DNA of 7,175 nt from the NCBI GenBank assembly GCA_022842255.1, contig JALHPW010000253.1, positions 1-7,175 on the forward strand, in the 5' to 3' direction. This document shows positions 1-5,485 of the stretch, piece by piece. Position 1 is the stretch's first letter. Each line of letters opens with the position of its first letter. The translations under genes were made by a program, and so were the position numbers. The DNA comes from Saprospiraceae bacterium (GTDB lineage: Bacteria; Bacteroidota; Bacteroidia; Chitinophagales; Saprospiraceae). The notes beneath the pieces are model-generated. The model was not told where the DNA came from and did no database searches. It saw only the letters and a list, made by a program, of their open reading frames with translations.

Positions 1-830
1 GGGCCGATGATGGTGATGTTGGAGAAGGTTGGTTTCGTTTTTGGCGTGTTGCCAGAACCTTGCGCATCATTGTCCACCTCAAAACCGTTCGAGCTGCTTT
101 GGTCGGCAATTTGTGGGTCACGCACGGCAATACCGAACTGGACTTTACCGGAATAGCCAAAATCCGCATCAAAATCGTCGTCAAGACCACGATAAGCAAT
201 GAGGTATTTGCAGTTGACTGTACCGCCAAACCATTCAAAAGAGTCGTCGCCGCTGTACGAAACCTGCACATATTCAATGGTAGTACCGCTACCTACGCTA
301 CCCATGGTAAGACCGTTGATTTCGCTGTTTGGCTGGAAAGCAATACCTGGGTACTCAATGCGCACATAACGCAGAATACCAGAGTTGTCCAACGGGTCGG
401 TACCGCCGTGAAGGCCATCGCCTTCGGCGTTGTTCACCCCGCCTTCAATTTCACCCACACCTGGTTGGCCTTGGAAGGTGGCATTGGTGAGCGAATTGCC
501 GAGCAGGATGATGCCACCCCAGTCGCCATAGGTAGGGTTGGGTTCGTTGCTGGTAAATACAATGGGTTCGGAAGGTGTTCCGTCTGCGATGATTTTTGCG
601 CCACGGGTTACGATGAGCGAACCTTTGCTGGTCTTGTCGCCTTTGATAACGGTACCAGGCTCGATGGTGAGCGTGGCGCCGTTTTTAACGTAAATGAATC
701 CCTGAAGTAGATAGACGTTGTTTTTTGTCCAAGTGGTGTTGGCCGTGATGTTGCTGGAAACAACCACCTGGGCGTGAACGCTGCCCATAACGGCAACGAT
801 GAATGCAATCAAGAGAAGTGCTTTTTTCAT
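1..830 (-). CDS. Secreted LTIEPGT-type beta-helix-like surface protein, probable T9SS substrate (3' part outside window)
   Basis: The minus frame is open from the ATG at 830 to the window edge, giving the first 276 residues; the C-terminus is not visible. Residues 1-20 form a signal peptide (MKK, hydrophobic core, cleavage after VHA before Q21). LTIEPGT lies at 54-60, followed by GDWGGIILLGN near 102-112, an HGG...DNSG block at 141-151 with YVRIEY after it, and an FEWFGGTVNC block at 198-207 followed by an aspartate-rich stretch at 217-223. This matches a Bacteroidota family usually annotated as T9SS C-terminal target domain-containing protein, sometimes wrongly as multidrug transporter. Relatives often sit beside TonB-dependent receptors like the one here. 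It should be exported and, if a type IX sorting domain follows, held at the cell surface. No catalytic residues are evident and the substrate is unknown. The start has no Shine-Dalgarno sequence and lies about 32 nt after the expected transcript start. A long plus-strand frame opposite it is a shadow. Confidence 0.85.
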   Translation of the reverse strand, partial: MKKALLLIAFIVAVMGSVHAQVVVSSNITANTTWTKNNVYLLQGFIYVKNGATLTIEPGTVIKGDKTSKGSLIVTRGAKIIADGTPSEPIVFTSNEPNPTYGDWGGIILLGNSLTNATFQGQPGVGEIEGGVNNAEGDGLHGGTDPLDNSGILRYVRIEYPGIAFQPNSEINGLTMGSVGSGTTIEYVQVSYSGDDSFEWFGGTVNCKYLIAYRGLDDDFDADFGYSGKVQFGIAVRDPQIADQSSSNGFEVDNDAQGSGNTPKTKPTFSNITIIG

Positions 831-867
831 AGAGCAGGCAAAATTTGTTGGATATTTTTTTGCACCA

Positions 868-947
868 CAAAGGTCGAAAGACTGACAGGGGGGCAGGGGG
901 GAATGGGGGTTAAGCGTTTGTCAAGTTTGGATGAAGCCAATGTTAAG
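868..947 (-). promoter_or_regulatory. Operator with four 11-bp-phased CTTNA half-sites plus -7 element, upstream of the secreted protein
   Basis: Read on the minus strand, CTTAA (947-943), CTTCA (936-932), CTTGA (925-921) and CTTAA (914-910) recur with exact 11-bp spacing. GACCTTTG follows at 875-868; it matches the Bacteroidota -7 consensus TAnnTTTG at all but the first base. There is no clear -33 TTTG, which suggests that an activator is needed. The phasing is typical of PhoB/OmpR-family response regulators. The gap from the last half-site to the -7 element is 34 nt, against 22 nt in the two sister operators of this window, so about one helical turn more. The array is seen directly; the regulator is inferred. 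Confidence 0.65.
888..909 (+). other. G-run cluster (two G6 runs and one G5), possible G-quadruplex
   Basis: The plus strand carries G6 at 888-893, G6 at 896-901 and G5 at 905-909, separated by 2- and 3-base spacers. It lies between the operator and the -7 element of the secreted-protein gene, where a -33 element would be expected, with the G-rich strand as template. A quadruplex is possible only if one G6 run supplies two tracts. No function is shown. Confidence 0.4.
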
Positions 948-973
948 TCGGTGGCGCATTGCACGCTGAAATC

Positions 974-1004
974 AAAAAAGCCGGGCGAAATTGATTCGCC
1001 CGGC
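974..1004 (-). terminator. Rho-independent terminator after the metallophosphoesterase
   Basis: A perfect 10-bp stem (980-989 paired with 995-1004) encloses a 5-nt loop. On the minus strand it is followed directly by six T (979-974). It lies about 120 bases past the phosphoesterase stop and just before the operator of the secreted-protein gene, separating the two transcription units. There is no T tract on the plus side, so it works in one direction only. Confidence 0.85.
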
Positions 1005-1122
1005 CTCACCAAACCTGCTAAACGGGTACGTATGAAGTCGAAAAACGAAGCCAGGGCGCAATTTTCTACAAAACCTGTCCTCCCTAGCCTCTTGTTGAAT
1101 GTTCAATGTCCAACCGGGAATG

Positions 1123-1983
1123 TCACACCATCTCAAACGCCGCAATTCCCTGAGATTTTGCCATCAACTCTTCCCGAAGTCGTTGAAGTACCTGGCCTTC
1201 CAGCTCCGGAACTTGCAAACGTGGGTTGGGCGTGGCGAAATCAGCTTTATGGTATTCGTAAAGTTCCCATTTCCCAGCCTTACATTCCAGGGCCGTGAGG
1301 TGTTCTACCCAGTCGCCGCTGTTCATGTAGCGGACTGTGTGGCCGTTTTTAGCCACTACCTCCCGGATTTGAGGCTGGTGGATGTGACCACAAATCACGC
1401 TATCATACCCATTTTCGGCGGCCATTTGAATGGCGATGTCTTCAAAATCGCCGATAAAACGAACCGCTCCTTTCACCCCTTTTTTCACTTTGGCAGAAAA
1501 AGAGGCGGGTTTTAACCCAAACAGTTGACGCGCCCGGTTGATCATACGGTTGATACGGATGAGCAAATCGTACCCCTGACCGCCCAGTTTTGCCAGCCAG
1601 CGCGCACGGTGAACGGAGGGGTCAAATACGTCGCCATGAAACACCCAGTGCGTTTTTCCATCCACTTGAAACACGAGCTTGTTGCGCAAATGGATGAGTC
1701 CCAGCGACATTTCCCCAAATTTCCGAAGTACATCGTCGTGGTTGCCTGTGAGGTAGTATACCTTCGTGCCGTTCACGGCCATTTTGAGCAAGCGACGTAC
1801 CACCTCCATGTGTTCTTTTGGGAAAAAACTCTTTTTGAAATTCCACATGTCGAAGATGTCACCATTGAGCACCAAGGTGCGCGGCTCGATGCTCTTCAGG
1901 TAATTGCACAGCTCGCGGGCATGACAGCCGTAAGTGCCGAGATGCACGTCAGAAATTACTACTATGTCGAGTTCTCGTTTCAT
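1123..1983 (-). CDS. Calcineurin-type metallophosphoesterase, LpxH/PlcP superfamily (PlcP-like phospholipase C favoured)
   Basis: A complete 286-residue protein with all core motifs of the COG2908-type phosphoesterase fold: SDVHLG with D12 and H14, GDIFD with D42, GNHD with N81, HGD with H116, and GHIH with H200 and H202. These match in order and spacing the dinuclear metal ligands of E. coli LpxH. There is no signal peptide, so it is cytoplasmic or inner-membrane-associated. Automated annotation would call it UDP-2,3-diacylglucosamine diphosphatase (lipid A pathway). The SDVHLGTxGC opening and the length near 280 residues resemble better PlcP, the phosphate-starvation phospholipase C of Sinorhizobium meliloti that strips head groups from phospholipids, and a candidate Pho-type operator lies upstream. 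The start is firm because an in-frame TAA (1986-1984) directly precedes the ATG. No Shine-Dalgarno sequence is present. The superfamily is certain; PlcP versus LpxH is inference. Confidence 0.9.
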   Translation of the reverse strand: MKRELDIVVISDVHLGTYGCHARELCNYLKSIEPRTLVLNGDIFDMWNFKKSFFPKEHMEVVRRLLKMAVNGTKVYYLTGNHDDVLRKFGEMSLGLIHLRNKLVFQVDGKTHWVFHGDVFDPSVHRARWLAKLGGQGYDLLIRINRMINRARQLFGLKPASFSAKVKKGVKGAVRFIGDFEDIAIQMAAENGYDSVICGHIHQPQIREVVAKNGHTVRYMNSGDWVEHLTALECKAGKWELYEYHKADFATPNPRLQVPELEGQVLQRLREELMAKSQGIAAFEMV

Positions 1984-1990
1984 TTATACT

Positions 1991-2026
1991 GTGATGAAAG
2001 TGATTTTAATGATTTGAGTGATGTAA
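1991..2026. repeat. 9-bp tandem repeat in the phosphoesterase 5' leader
   Basis: TGAT recurs at 1992, 2001, 2010 and 2019, giving four 9-bp units (1991-1999, 2000-2008, 2009-2017, 2018-2026) of consensus (G/A)TGATnnnA. The array ends 7 bases before the phosphoesterase start and would occupy the ribosome-loading region of its mRNA. It resembles in base content, but not in period, the 8-bp array at 2465-2553. Confidence 0.55.
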
Positions 2027-2128
2027 CTATCTGATTTTAAGATGATTATAAAACTCCGGCATTCAAAATCACTTTGCGTTGACTATAAAACATTTACCGA
2101 TGGCGGGGGCCAATATTTCGAGTGGATT

Positions 2129-2236
2129 TCAAACAAAAAGAAGCCCGCGCCGGGAAAGTATTTTGCTCTTAAAAACGGGCGACTGAACGACAAGCAAAAG
2201 AAGGAGAGAGGTCACGGGCGCGGGCTGTGCTATCAT
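2129..2236 (-). CDS. Possible 35-residue hydrophobic leader peptide (speculative)
   Basis: An ATG at 2236 lies only about 11 nt after the predicted transcript start and opens a 35-codon frame ending in TGA at 2131-2129. The peptide begins MIAQPAP, then has five consecutive leucines and two valines (residues 11-17), and ends RRGLLFV. The run recalls branched-chain amino-acid leader peptides, but no such biosynthesis gene follows. The frame also runs straight through the terminator-like stem, unlike classical leaders, whose stop precedes the terminator. It could equally be chance within a structured RNA. Confidence 0.2.
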   Translation of the reverse strand: MIAQPAPVTSLLLLLVVQSPVFKSKILSRRGLLFV

Positions 2237-2246
2237 GCGTTGCTAA
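2131..2246 (-). ncRNA. Predicted structured leader or small RNA with terminator-like end
   Basis: On the minus strand, a 10-bp GC-rich outer stem (2217-2226 with 2142-2151) encloses a 65-nt loop with an inner 7-bp stem (2193-2199 with 2161-2167). The outer stem's 3' arm is followed by TTCTTTTTGTTTG, a terminator-like tail, and a small local CCCG/CGGG hairpin also fits there. The predicted start, 5-7 nt after the -7 element at 2260-2253, gives an RNA of about 115 nt. It could be a free-standing small RNA, or an attenuating 5' leader of the phosphoesterase, whose ATG is about 146 nt further on with no other promoter seen. No known RNA family is recognised. Boundaries are approximate. Confidence 0.45.
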
Positions 2247-2252
2247 CCGATA

Positions 2253-2309
2253 CAAAGGTCTAATTGATTGACTGTAAGCGCGTTAAGTTAATGTGAAGTT
2301 AGGTTTAAG
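2253..2309 (-). promoter_or_regulatory. Operator with three 11-bp-phased CTTNA half-sites plus -7 element, upstream of leader RNA and phosphoesterase
   Basis: On the minus strand, CTTAA (2309-2305), CTTCA (2298-2294) and CTTAA (2287-2283) have exact 11-bp spacing. GACCTTTG follows at 2260-2253, identical to the element before the secreted-protein gene. The gap of 22 nt between the last half-site and the -7 element equals that of the TonB-receptor promoter. No -33 TTTG is seen. The operator lies downstream of the receptor's terminator, so it starts a new transcription unit. A PhoB-type activator is inferred from phasing and gene content. Confidence 0.65.
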
Positions 2310-2376
2310 AAGTGGGGTAAGCTGTTTTGTTCGGTCAAAAAGATGCCTTTTGGGTCAATCCCAAACCTATTCCAAC

Positions 2377-2405
2377 AAAAACCCGGACAACTTGCGTCGC
2401 CCGGG
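2377..2405 (-). terminator. Rho-independent terminator of the TonB-dependent receptor, GCAA tetraloop
   Basis: On the minus strand a 10-bp stem (2405-2396 with 2391-2382, two G-U pairs) closes a GCAA loop of the GNRA class and is followed by five T (2381-2377) and a further T-rich stretch. It lies about 145 bases past the receptor stop, beyond the 8-bp repeat array. It separates the receptor from the next operator. Confidence 0.8.
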
Positions 2406-2464
2406 CATTCGTAGTAAAGTTCCTAACCTTTAAACTACTAAAATCTGTATCCAAAATTCTTTAT

Positions 2465-2553
2465 GAAGCGATAGAGTGATGTAGTGATGAAGTGATTTGG
2501 TTCGCGCCATCAATTCATCACCTATCACTTTATCACTTCATCCCTTCATCAAA
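2465..2553. repeat. Inverted pair of 8-bp tandem arrays at the receptor 3' end
   Basis: The left arm (2465-2496) has four 8-bp units close to GAAGTGAT. The right arm (2514-2553) has five units of the reverse-complement type close to TTATCACT. A spacer of about 17 bases separates them. The arms pair imperfectly, so the receptor mRNA could fold into a long hairpin just after its stop. The last right-arm unit overlaps the stop codon at 2551-2549. Its origin is probably a simple-sequence intergenic repeat. Confidence 0.65.
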
Positions 2554-5350
2554 ACCGATACCCCAGACCCAAGGTCACCGTGCTGCCGAACTTGCGGCGC
2601 TGCATCAGATTGTCGGTGTCAGGCTCGTAACGGTGTGAAGCGTTGTTGTCCTGGTAGTAGATGAAATCAGGGCGGAGAATATCGCCCCAAGTCAATTTAA
2701 CCTCTCCGCGGGTGCCGATTTTTTTGCTCACCGAGAAGTCGAGCAGATTACGGTGGCGCTCGTAGATGTCGGCAAAGTTGTCGGTACCTACATAAGCCAC
2801 GCGGTCGCCGATGATGTTGTACGCCAAGGTGGCACCCAAACCCCATTTAGACAGGTTGGCCGTCAAGCCTGTGTTGACGATATACGGAGACTGTCCTTGC
2901 AGCGCCCGCCGTGGGTCGTAGGAATCCACATTCGTCAAATCAATGGTCGATCCGATAAACGCCACATTGGTAAACAACAGCAGGTCCTCGCCCCAAGCAC
3001 CCAAGAAATCGAGGTTTTTCCGCGCCTCGAGTTCTGCACCATAGTTTTCTGCACTCGTTACGTTTTGGAACCCGAAGCTCGTGGTACCACCACCCGAGCT
3101 GCTGAAATTGCGCTCGATGGGATTGCTGAAGTTTTTGTAGAAAAGGCTGACACTCAGCAACTGATTGGCACCCGGGTAGATTTCATAGCGAACGTCGTAG
3201 TTGAAAATCGTACCGCGTACAAGGTCTGGATTGCCTTGCACAGAAGCTTCTTCTTCGTAGTCGTAGAAAGCAAAGGGCGAGAGTTCGCGGAATTCAGGGC
3301 GGCTCAGCGTTTTGGAAATCGAGAAACGCAGTTGGTGCTTTTCATTGAGCGCGTAAGTCAAGTTCGCAGAAGGCAACAGGTCAGCATTATTCAACACCGT
3401 ATTCACCTCCTGGCCACCGAAGTAAAAGCTGTTGACCTGCATGTTGAAACTTTCCAGGCGCAAACCCGCTGATACGCGCAGTTTTTCCCAAAGTTTCAAA
3501 TCCGTCATAGCATAGCCCGAAGCGAGTTCTGCACTCGCGGAGTAGGCGTCGCTAGGGTTGGTGATTTCGCTGATCAGGAAGCCGTTGGAAGCCTTGATGT
3601 TTTCTGGATTGAAAATCTGATCGATGGGCAGGGTGAACAAATTGGCTGGATAGCCTGTAGCCGTGTAACCTAGCACCCGTGCCGAGAAATCGCGTTCGCG
3701 TTTTTGGTAAAGACCGCCGATTTTGATGGATTGTTTTGAGCCAAAGATTTGGAACGGAACGTTCAAATCAAGGTTGCCATTCAGGGTATTCTCTTCCAAT
3801 TCAGAGTAGAATCGGCCCCCAAAGTTAAGGCTGGCCGAACCTGGCTGGATAATGGCGTAATAAGGGTCGCCTTCTTCGGAATCGAAGTTTTTGGCATAGG
3901 TCATACGGCGCAGCGAAGGAATATCGCGTGAGCTCTGGTTGATACCCACGCCCCAAGAGAGTTTCATACCAGCGGGCGTCAGGGCGTGCTCGCCACCAAC
4001 CCGCGTCGTGAGCAGGTGGTTTTCGGTGAATTCAATGGTCGTAAAACGAATATACTGTTCCCGATCGAAGTCGCTGCCTTCGCGACTGTTGACGCTGTTG
4101 TTGGTGTTGGTGGTATAAGAGGCCTGGAAAATCAATTTCTGGTTGTTGTTGATTTTCAAGGCGCTGTTCAGCAAAGCACCCCAAAGTACGTTGTTGCGGA
4201 ACTGTTTGTCGCGGTAAGCGTACAACTGGCGTTGCAAGTCAAAACGGTTGCGTTCTGCGTCTTGAAGACGGTTTTGGTTGGAGTACGAAAGGGCAAGGGT
4301 AGAACCGAATTGTACCTTCCGGGATGCCTTGGTTACCAGACCGGAGGTAATTTGGAAACCCAGGTTTGGGGCGGCGCTGCCGTTTTCGGTGATGGCCCAG
4401 TCGTTGGGCAAGGATTGCGAAAAACGCACCTTATCTGCTGGGGTAGCCGCGTTGTAGGCGGCCGCATCCGGGTAGTTGGCAGGGAGTGCGCGCGAGCCGT
4501 CGTCCGTGCCCAGCCAGTCCGTGCTGCCGCTTGCCGCGTTCATGTAGGGCTTGAAGGTGGTGATATTGTTCACCCCTGCGCTGGCATTTACGCTGAGGTA
4601 GTTCTGCTCAGGAATGTCTTTGGTGTTTACGATAATGGCACCTCCAGCGAAATCGCCCGGAAGGTCGGCACTTGCAGTTTTCAGCACCACAAGGTTATCA
4701 ATCATGGCAGATGGGAACAGGTCGAACGAGAACGCTTTGCGGTCGGCCTCGGTGCTGGGAAGCAGTGCGCCATTGAGCATGGCCACGTTGTAGCGGTCGT
4801 TGAGTCCACGTATGATGGCAAATTTGCCATCCTGTATACTTGCGCCACTCACGCGACGGATTACATCGCCCGTGGTGCGGTCTGGGGTGCGCTTGATGGT
4901 TTCCGAACTGATCCCGTCGGCCATCGATACGCTATTTTTTTGGAAAATGGTGAGTGCGCTGGTGCTTTCTTTTTTGGCTTTTGCCACCACAACCACCTCG
5001 GCAAGCGCTTCACCGGCACTTTCTTCAATGGCTATGTCCACCGAAGTGACCTCGCCAGCTTTCACATCGATGTCTTCGATGTTTTTACCGGCATATCCCG
5101 TGTAGTTGATACTGATTTTGTGCTTTCCAACAGGCACGTTGGTAATGCGAAAATTGCCGTCCAAGTCCGTGATAGCGCCTCCAGCACCTTCATCCAAACG
5201 GATGGAAGCGCCGATGATAGCGTCGGCAGATTTGGCGTCAATAATTTTTCCGGCAATAATGCCCGTTTGGGCGGAGAGGAGGAGCGTAAAAAAGAGAAGG
5301 GTTGCCGTCGTGAAAACTTTGGCAAAGAAGAGATTGGAAATGTGCTTCAT
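2549..5350 (-). CDS. TonB-dependent outer-membrane receptor with carboxypeptidase-regulatory-like domain
   Basis: A complete 933-residue outer-membrane transporter. Residues 1-28 are a signal peptide (cleavage after SAQ). A CarboxypepD_reg-like beta-sandwich spans about 30-110 (GKIIDAKSADAIIGA, then TDLDGNFRI). EVVVVA at 118-123 is a plausible TonB box. The plug (about 135-245) contains IIRGLNDRYN (179-188), the LPSTEADRKAFSFD block at 197-210, and PGDFAGGAI with VNTKDIP. The rest is a beta-barrel ending in a C-terminal aromatic residue (LGLGYRF), the usual barrel-assembly signal. It imports an unknown ligand across the outer membrane with TonB/ExbBD energy. No SusD partner is adjacent, so a glycan-utilisation system is unlikely. 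This receptor type often pairs with LTIEPGT-type secreted proteins, and one lies two genes downstream. The operator before it suggests phosphate-starvation induction, with a phosphorus compound as possible ligand (inference). A 468-codon antisense frame is a shadow. Confidence 0.93.
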   Translation of the reverse strand: MKHISNLFFAKVFTTATLLFFTLLLSAQTGIIAGKIIDAKSADAIIGASIRLDEGAGGAITDLDGNFRITNVPVGKHKISINYTGYAGKNIEDIDVKAGEVTSVDIAIEESAGEALAEVVVVAKAKKESTSALTIFQKNSVSMADGISSETIKRTPDRTTGDVIRRVSGASIQDGKFAIIRGLNDRYNVAMLNGALLPSTEADRKAFSFDLFPSAMIDNLVVLKTASADLPGDFAGGAIIVNTKDIPEQNYLSVNASAGVNNITTFKPYMNAASGSTDWLGTDDGSRALPANYPDAAAYNAATPADKVRFSQSLPNDWAITENGSAAPNLGFQITSGLVTKASRKVQFGSTLALSYSNQNRLQDAERNRFDLQRQLYAYRDKQFRNNVLWGALLNSALKINNNQKLIFQASYTTNTNNSVNSREGSDFDREQYIRFTTIEFTENHLLTTRVGGEHALTPAGMKLSWGVGINQSSRDIPSLRRMTYAKNFDSEEGDPYYAIIQPGSASLNFGGRFYSELEENTLNGNLDLNVPFQIFGSKQSIKIGGLYQKRERDFSARVLGYTATGYPANLFTLPIDQIFNPENIKASNGFLISEITNPSDAYSASAELASGYAMTDLKLWEKLRVSAGLRLESFNMQVNSFYFGGQEVNTVLNNADLLPSANLTYALNEKHQLRFSISKTLSRPEFRELSPFAFYDYEEEASVQGNPDLVRGTIFNYDVRYEIYPGANQLLSVSLFYKNFSNPIERNFSSSGGGTTSFGFQNVTSAENYGAELEARKNLDFLGAWGEDLLLFTNVAFIGSTIDLTNVDSYDPRRALQGQSPYIVNTGLTANLSKWGLGATLAYNIIGDRVAYVGTDNFADIYERHRNLLDFSVSKKIGTRGEVKLTWGDILRPDFIYYQDNNASHRYEPDTDNLMQRRKFGSTVTLGLGYRF

Positions 5351-5370
5351 GCAGGATACAGATTTTGCTG

Positions 5371-5427
5371 CAAAAGTCCTGCCCCAGTGTAACCCGAATT
5401 TTAAACCAATATGAAGTTTAGGTTAAG
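5371..5427 (-). promoter_or_regulatory. Operator with three 11-bp-phased half-sites plus -7 element, upstream of the TonB-dependent receptor
   Basis: On the minus strand, CTTAA (5427-5423), CTTCA (5416-5412) and TTTAA (5405-5401) have exact 11-bp spacing. GACTTTTG follows at 5378-5371, 22 nt after the last half-site, the same gap as in the phosphoesterase operator. The expected start near 5365 leaves a leader of about 15 nt before the ATG at 5350. The first two 8-bp units closely fit the cyanobacterial Pho-box pattern PyTTAAPyPy. The array lies in the divergent region, so it could also influence the plus-strand promoter at 5459. Confidence 0.7.
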
Positions 5428-5458
5428 TCGTGCAAGGCCTTGCTCTTCGCAGCTTTCT

Positions 5459-5466
5459 TACCTTTG
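5459..5466 (+). promoter_or_regulatory. Bacteroidota -7 promoter element (TACCTTTG) for the OB-fold-like gene
   Basis: TACCTTTG is an exact match to the Bacteroidota -7 consensus TAnnTTTG. A CTTG sequence ending at 5442 may serve as -33, though its 16-nt gap is short. The expected transcript start near 5472 lies 14 nt before the ATG at 5486. It also lies downstream of the alternative in-frame ATG at 5411, which excludes that longer start for this promoter. Confidence 0.6.
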
Positions 5467-5485
5467 CCCAAAATCTATCCGGATT

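Noticed and set aside
60..710. Plus-strand open frame of 216 codons at the left edge
   Set aside because: The minus strand here encodes a continuous signal-peptide protein with known family motifs; the plus frame is its shadow.
1094..1106. Short palindrome TTGAATGTTCAA after the phosphoesterase stop
   Set aside because: Five-base arms with a 2-base centre are expected by chance, and no T tract follows.
774..1298. Plus-strand open frame of 174 codons across the 831-1122 gap
   Set aside because: It spans the promoter of one gene, a terminator and the 3' end of another, with no family resemblance.
1123..1983. Annotating the phosphoesterase simply as LpxH
   Set aside because: The metal ligands fit both LpxH and PlcP; the opening motif and regulatory context favour PlcP, so the specific lpxH symbol was not assigned.
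2042..2263. Plus-strand open frame of 73 codons in the 1984-2548 gap
   Set aside because: It has no promoter or family resemblance, overlaps the minus-strand structured RNA and -7 element, and its composition looks random.
2465..2553. Possible CRISPR array or transposon end
   Set aside because: The units are only 8 bp without spacers, no cas genes or transposase are present, and no target-site duplication is seen.
3986..5392. Long plus-strand open frame (468 codons) opposite the TonB-dependent receptor
   Set aside because: It lies wholly antisense to a clear receptor gene, has no recognisable domains or signal peptide, and reflects the receptor's codon bias in the opposite strand.
5411..5485. 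N-terminal extension of the OB-fold-like protein using the ATG at 5411
   Set aside because: It would put 25 non-hydrophobic residues before a good signal peptide and begins upstream of the likely promoter and inside the divergent operator.
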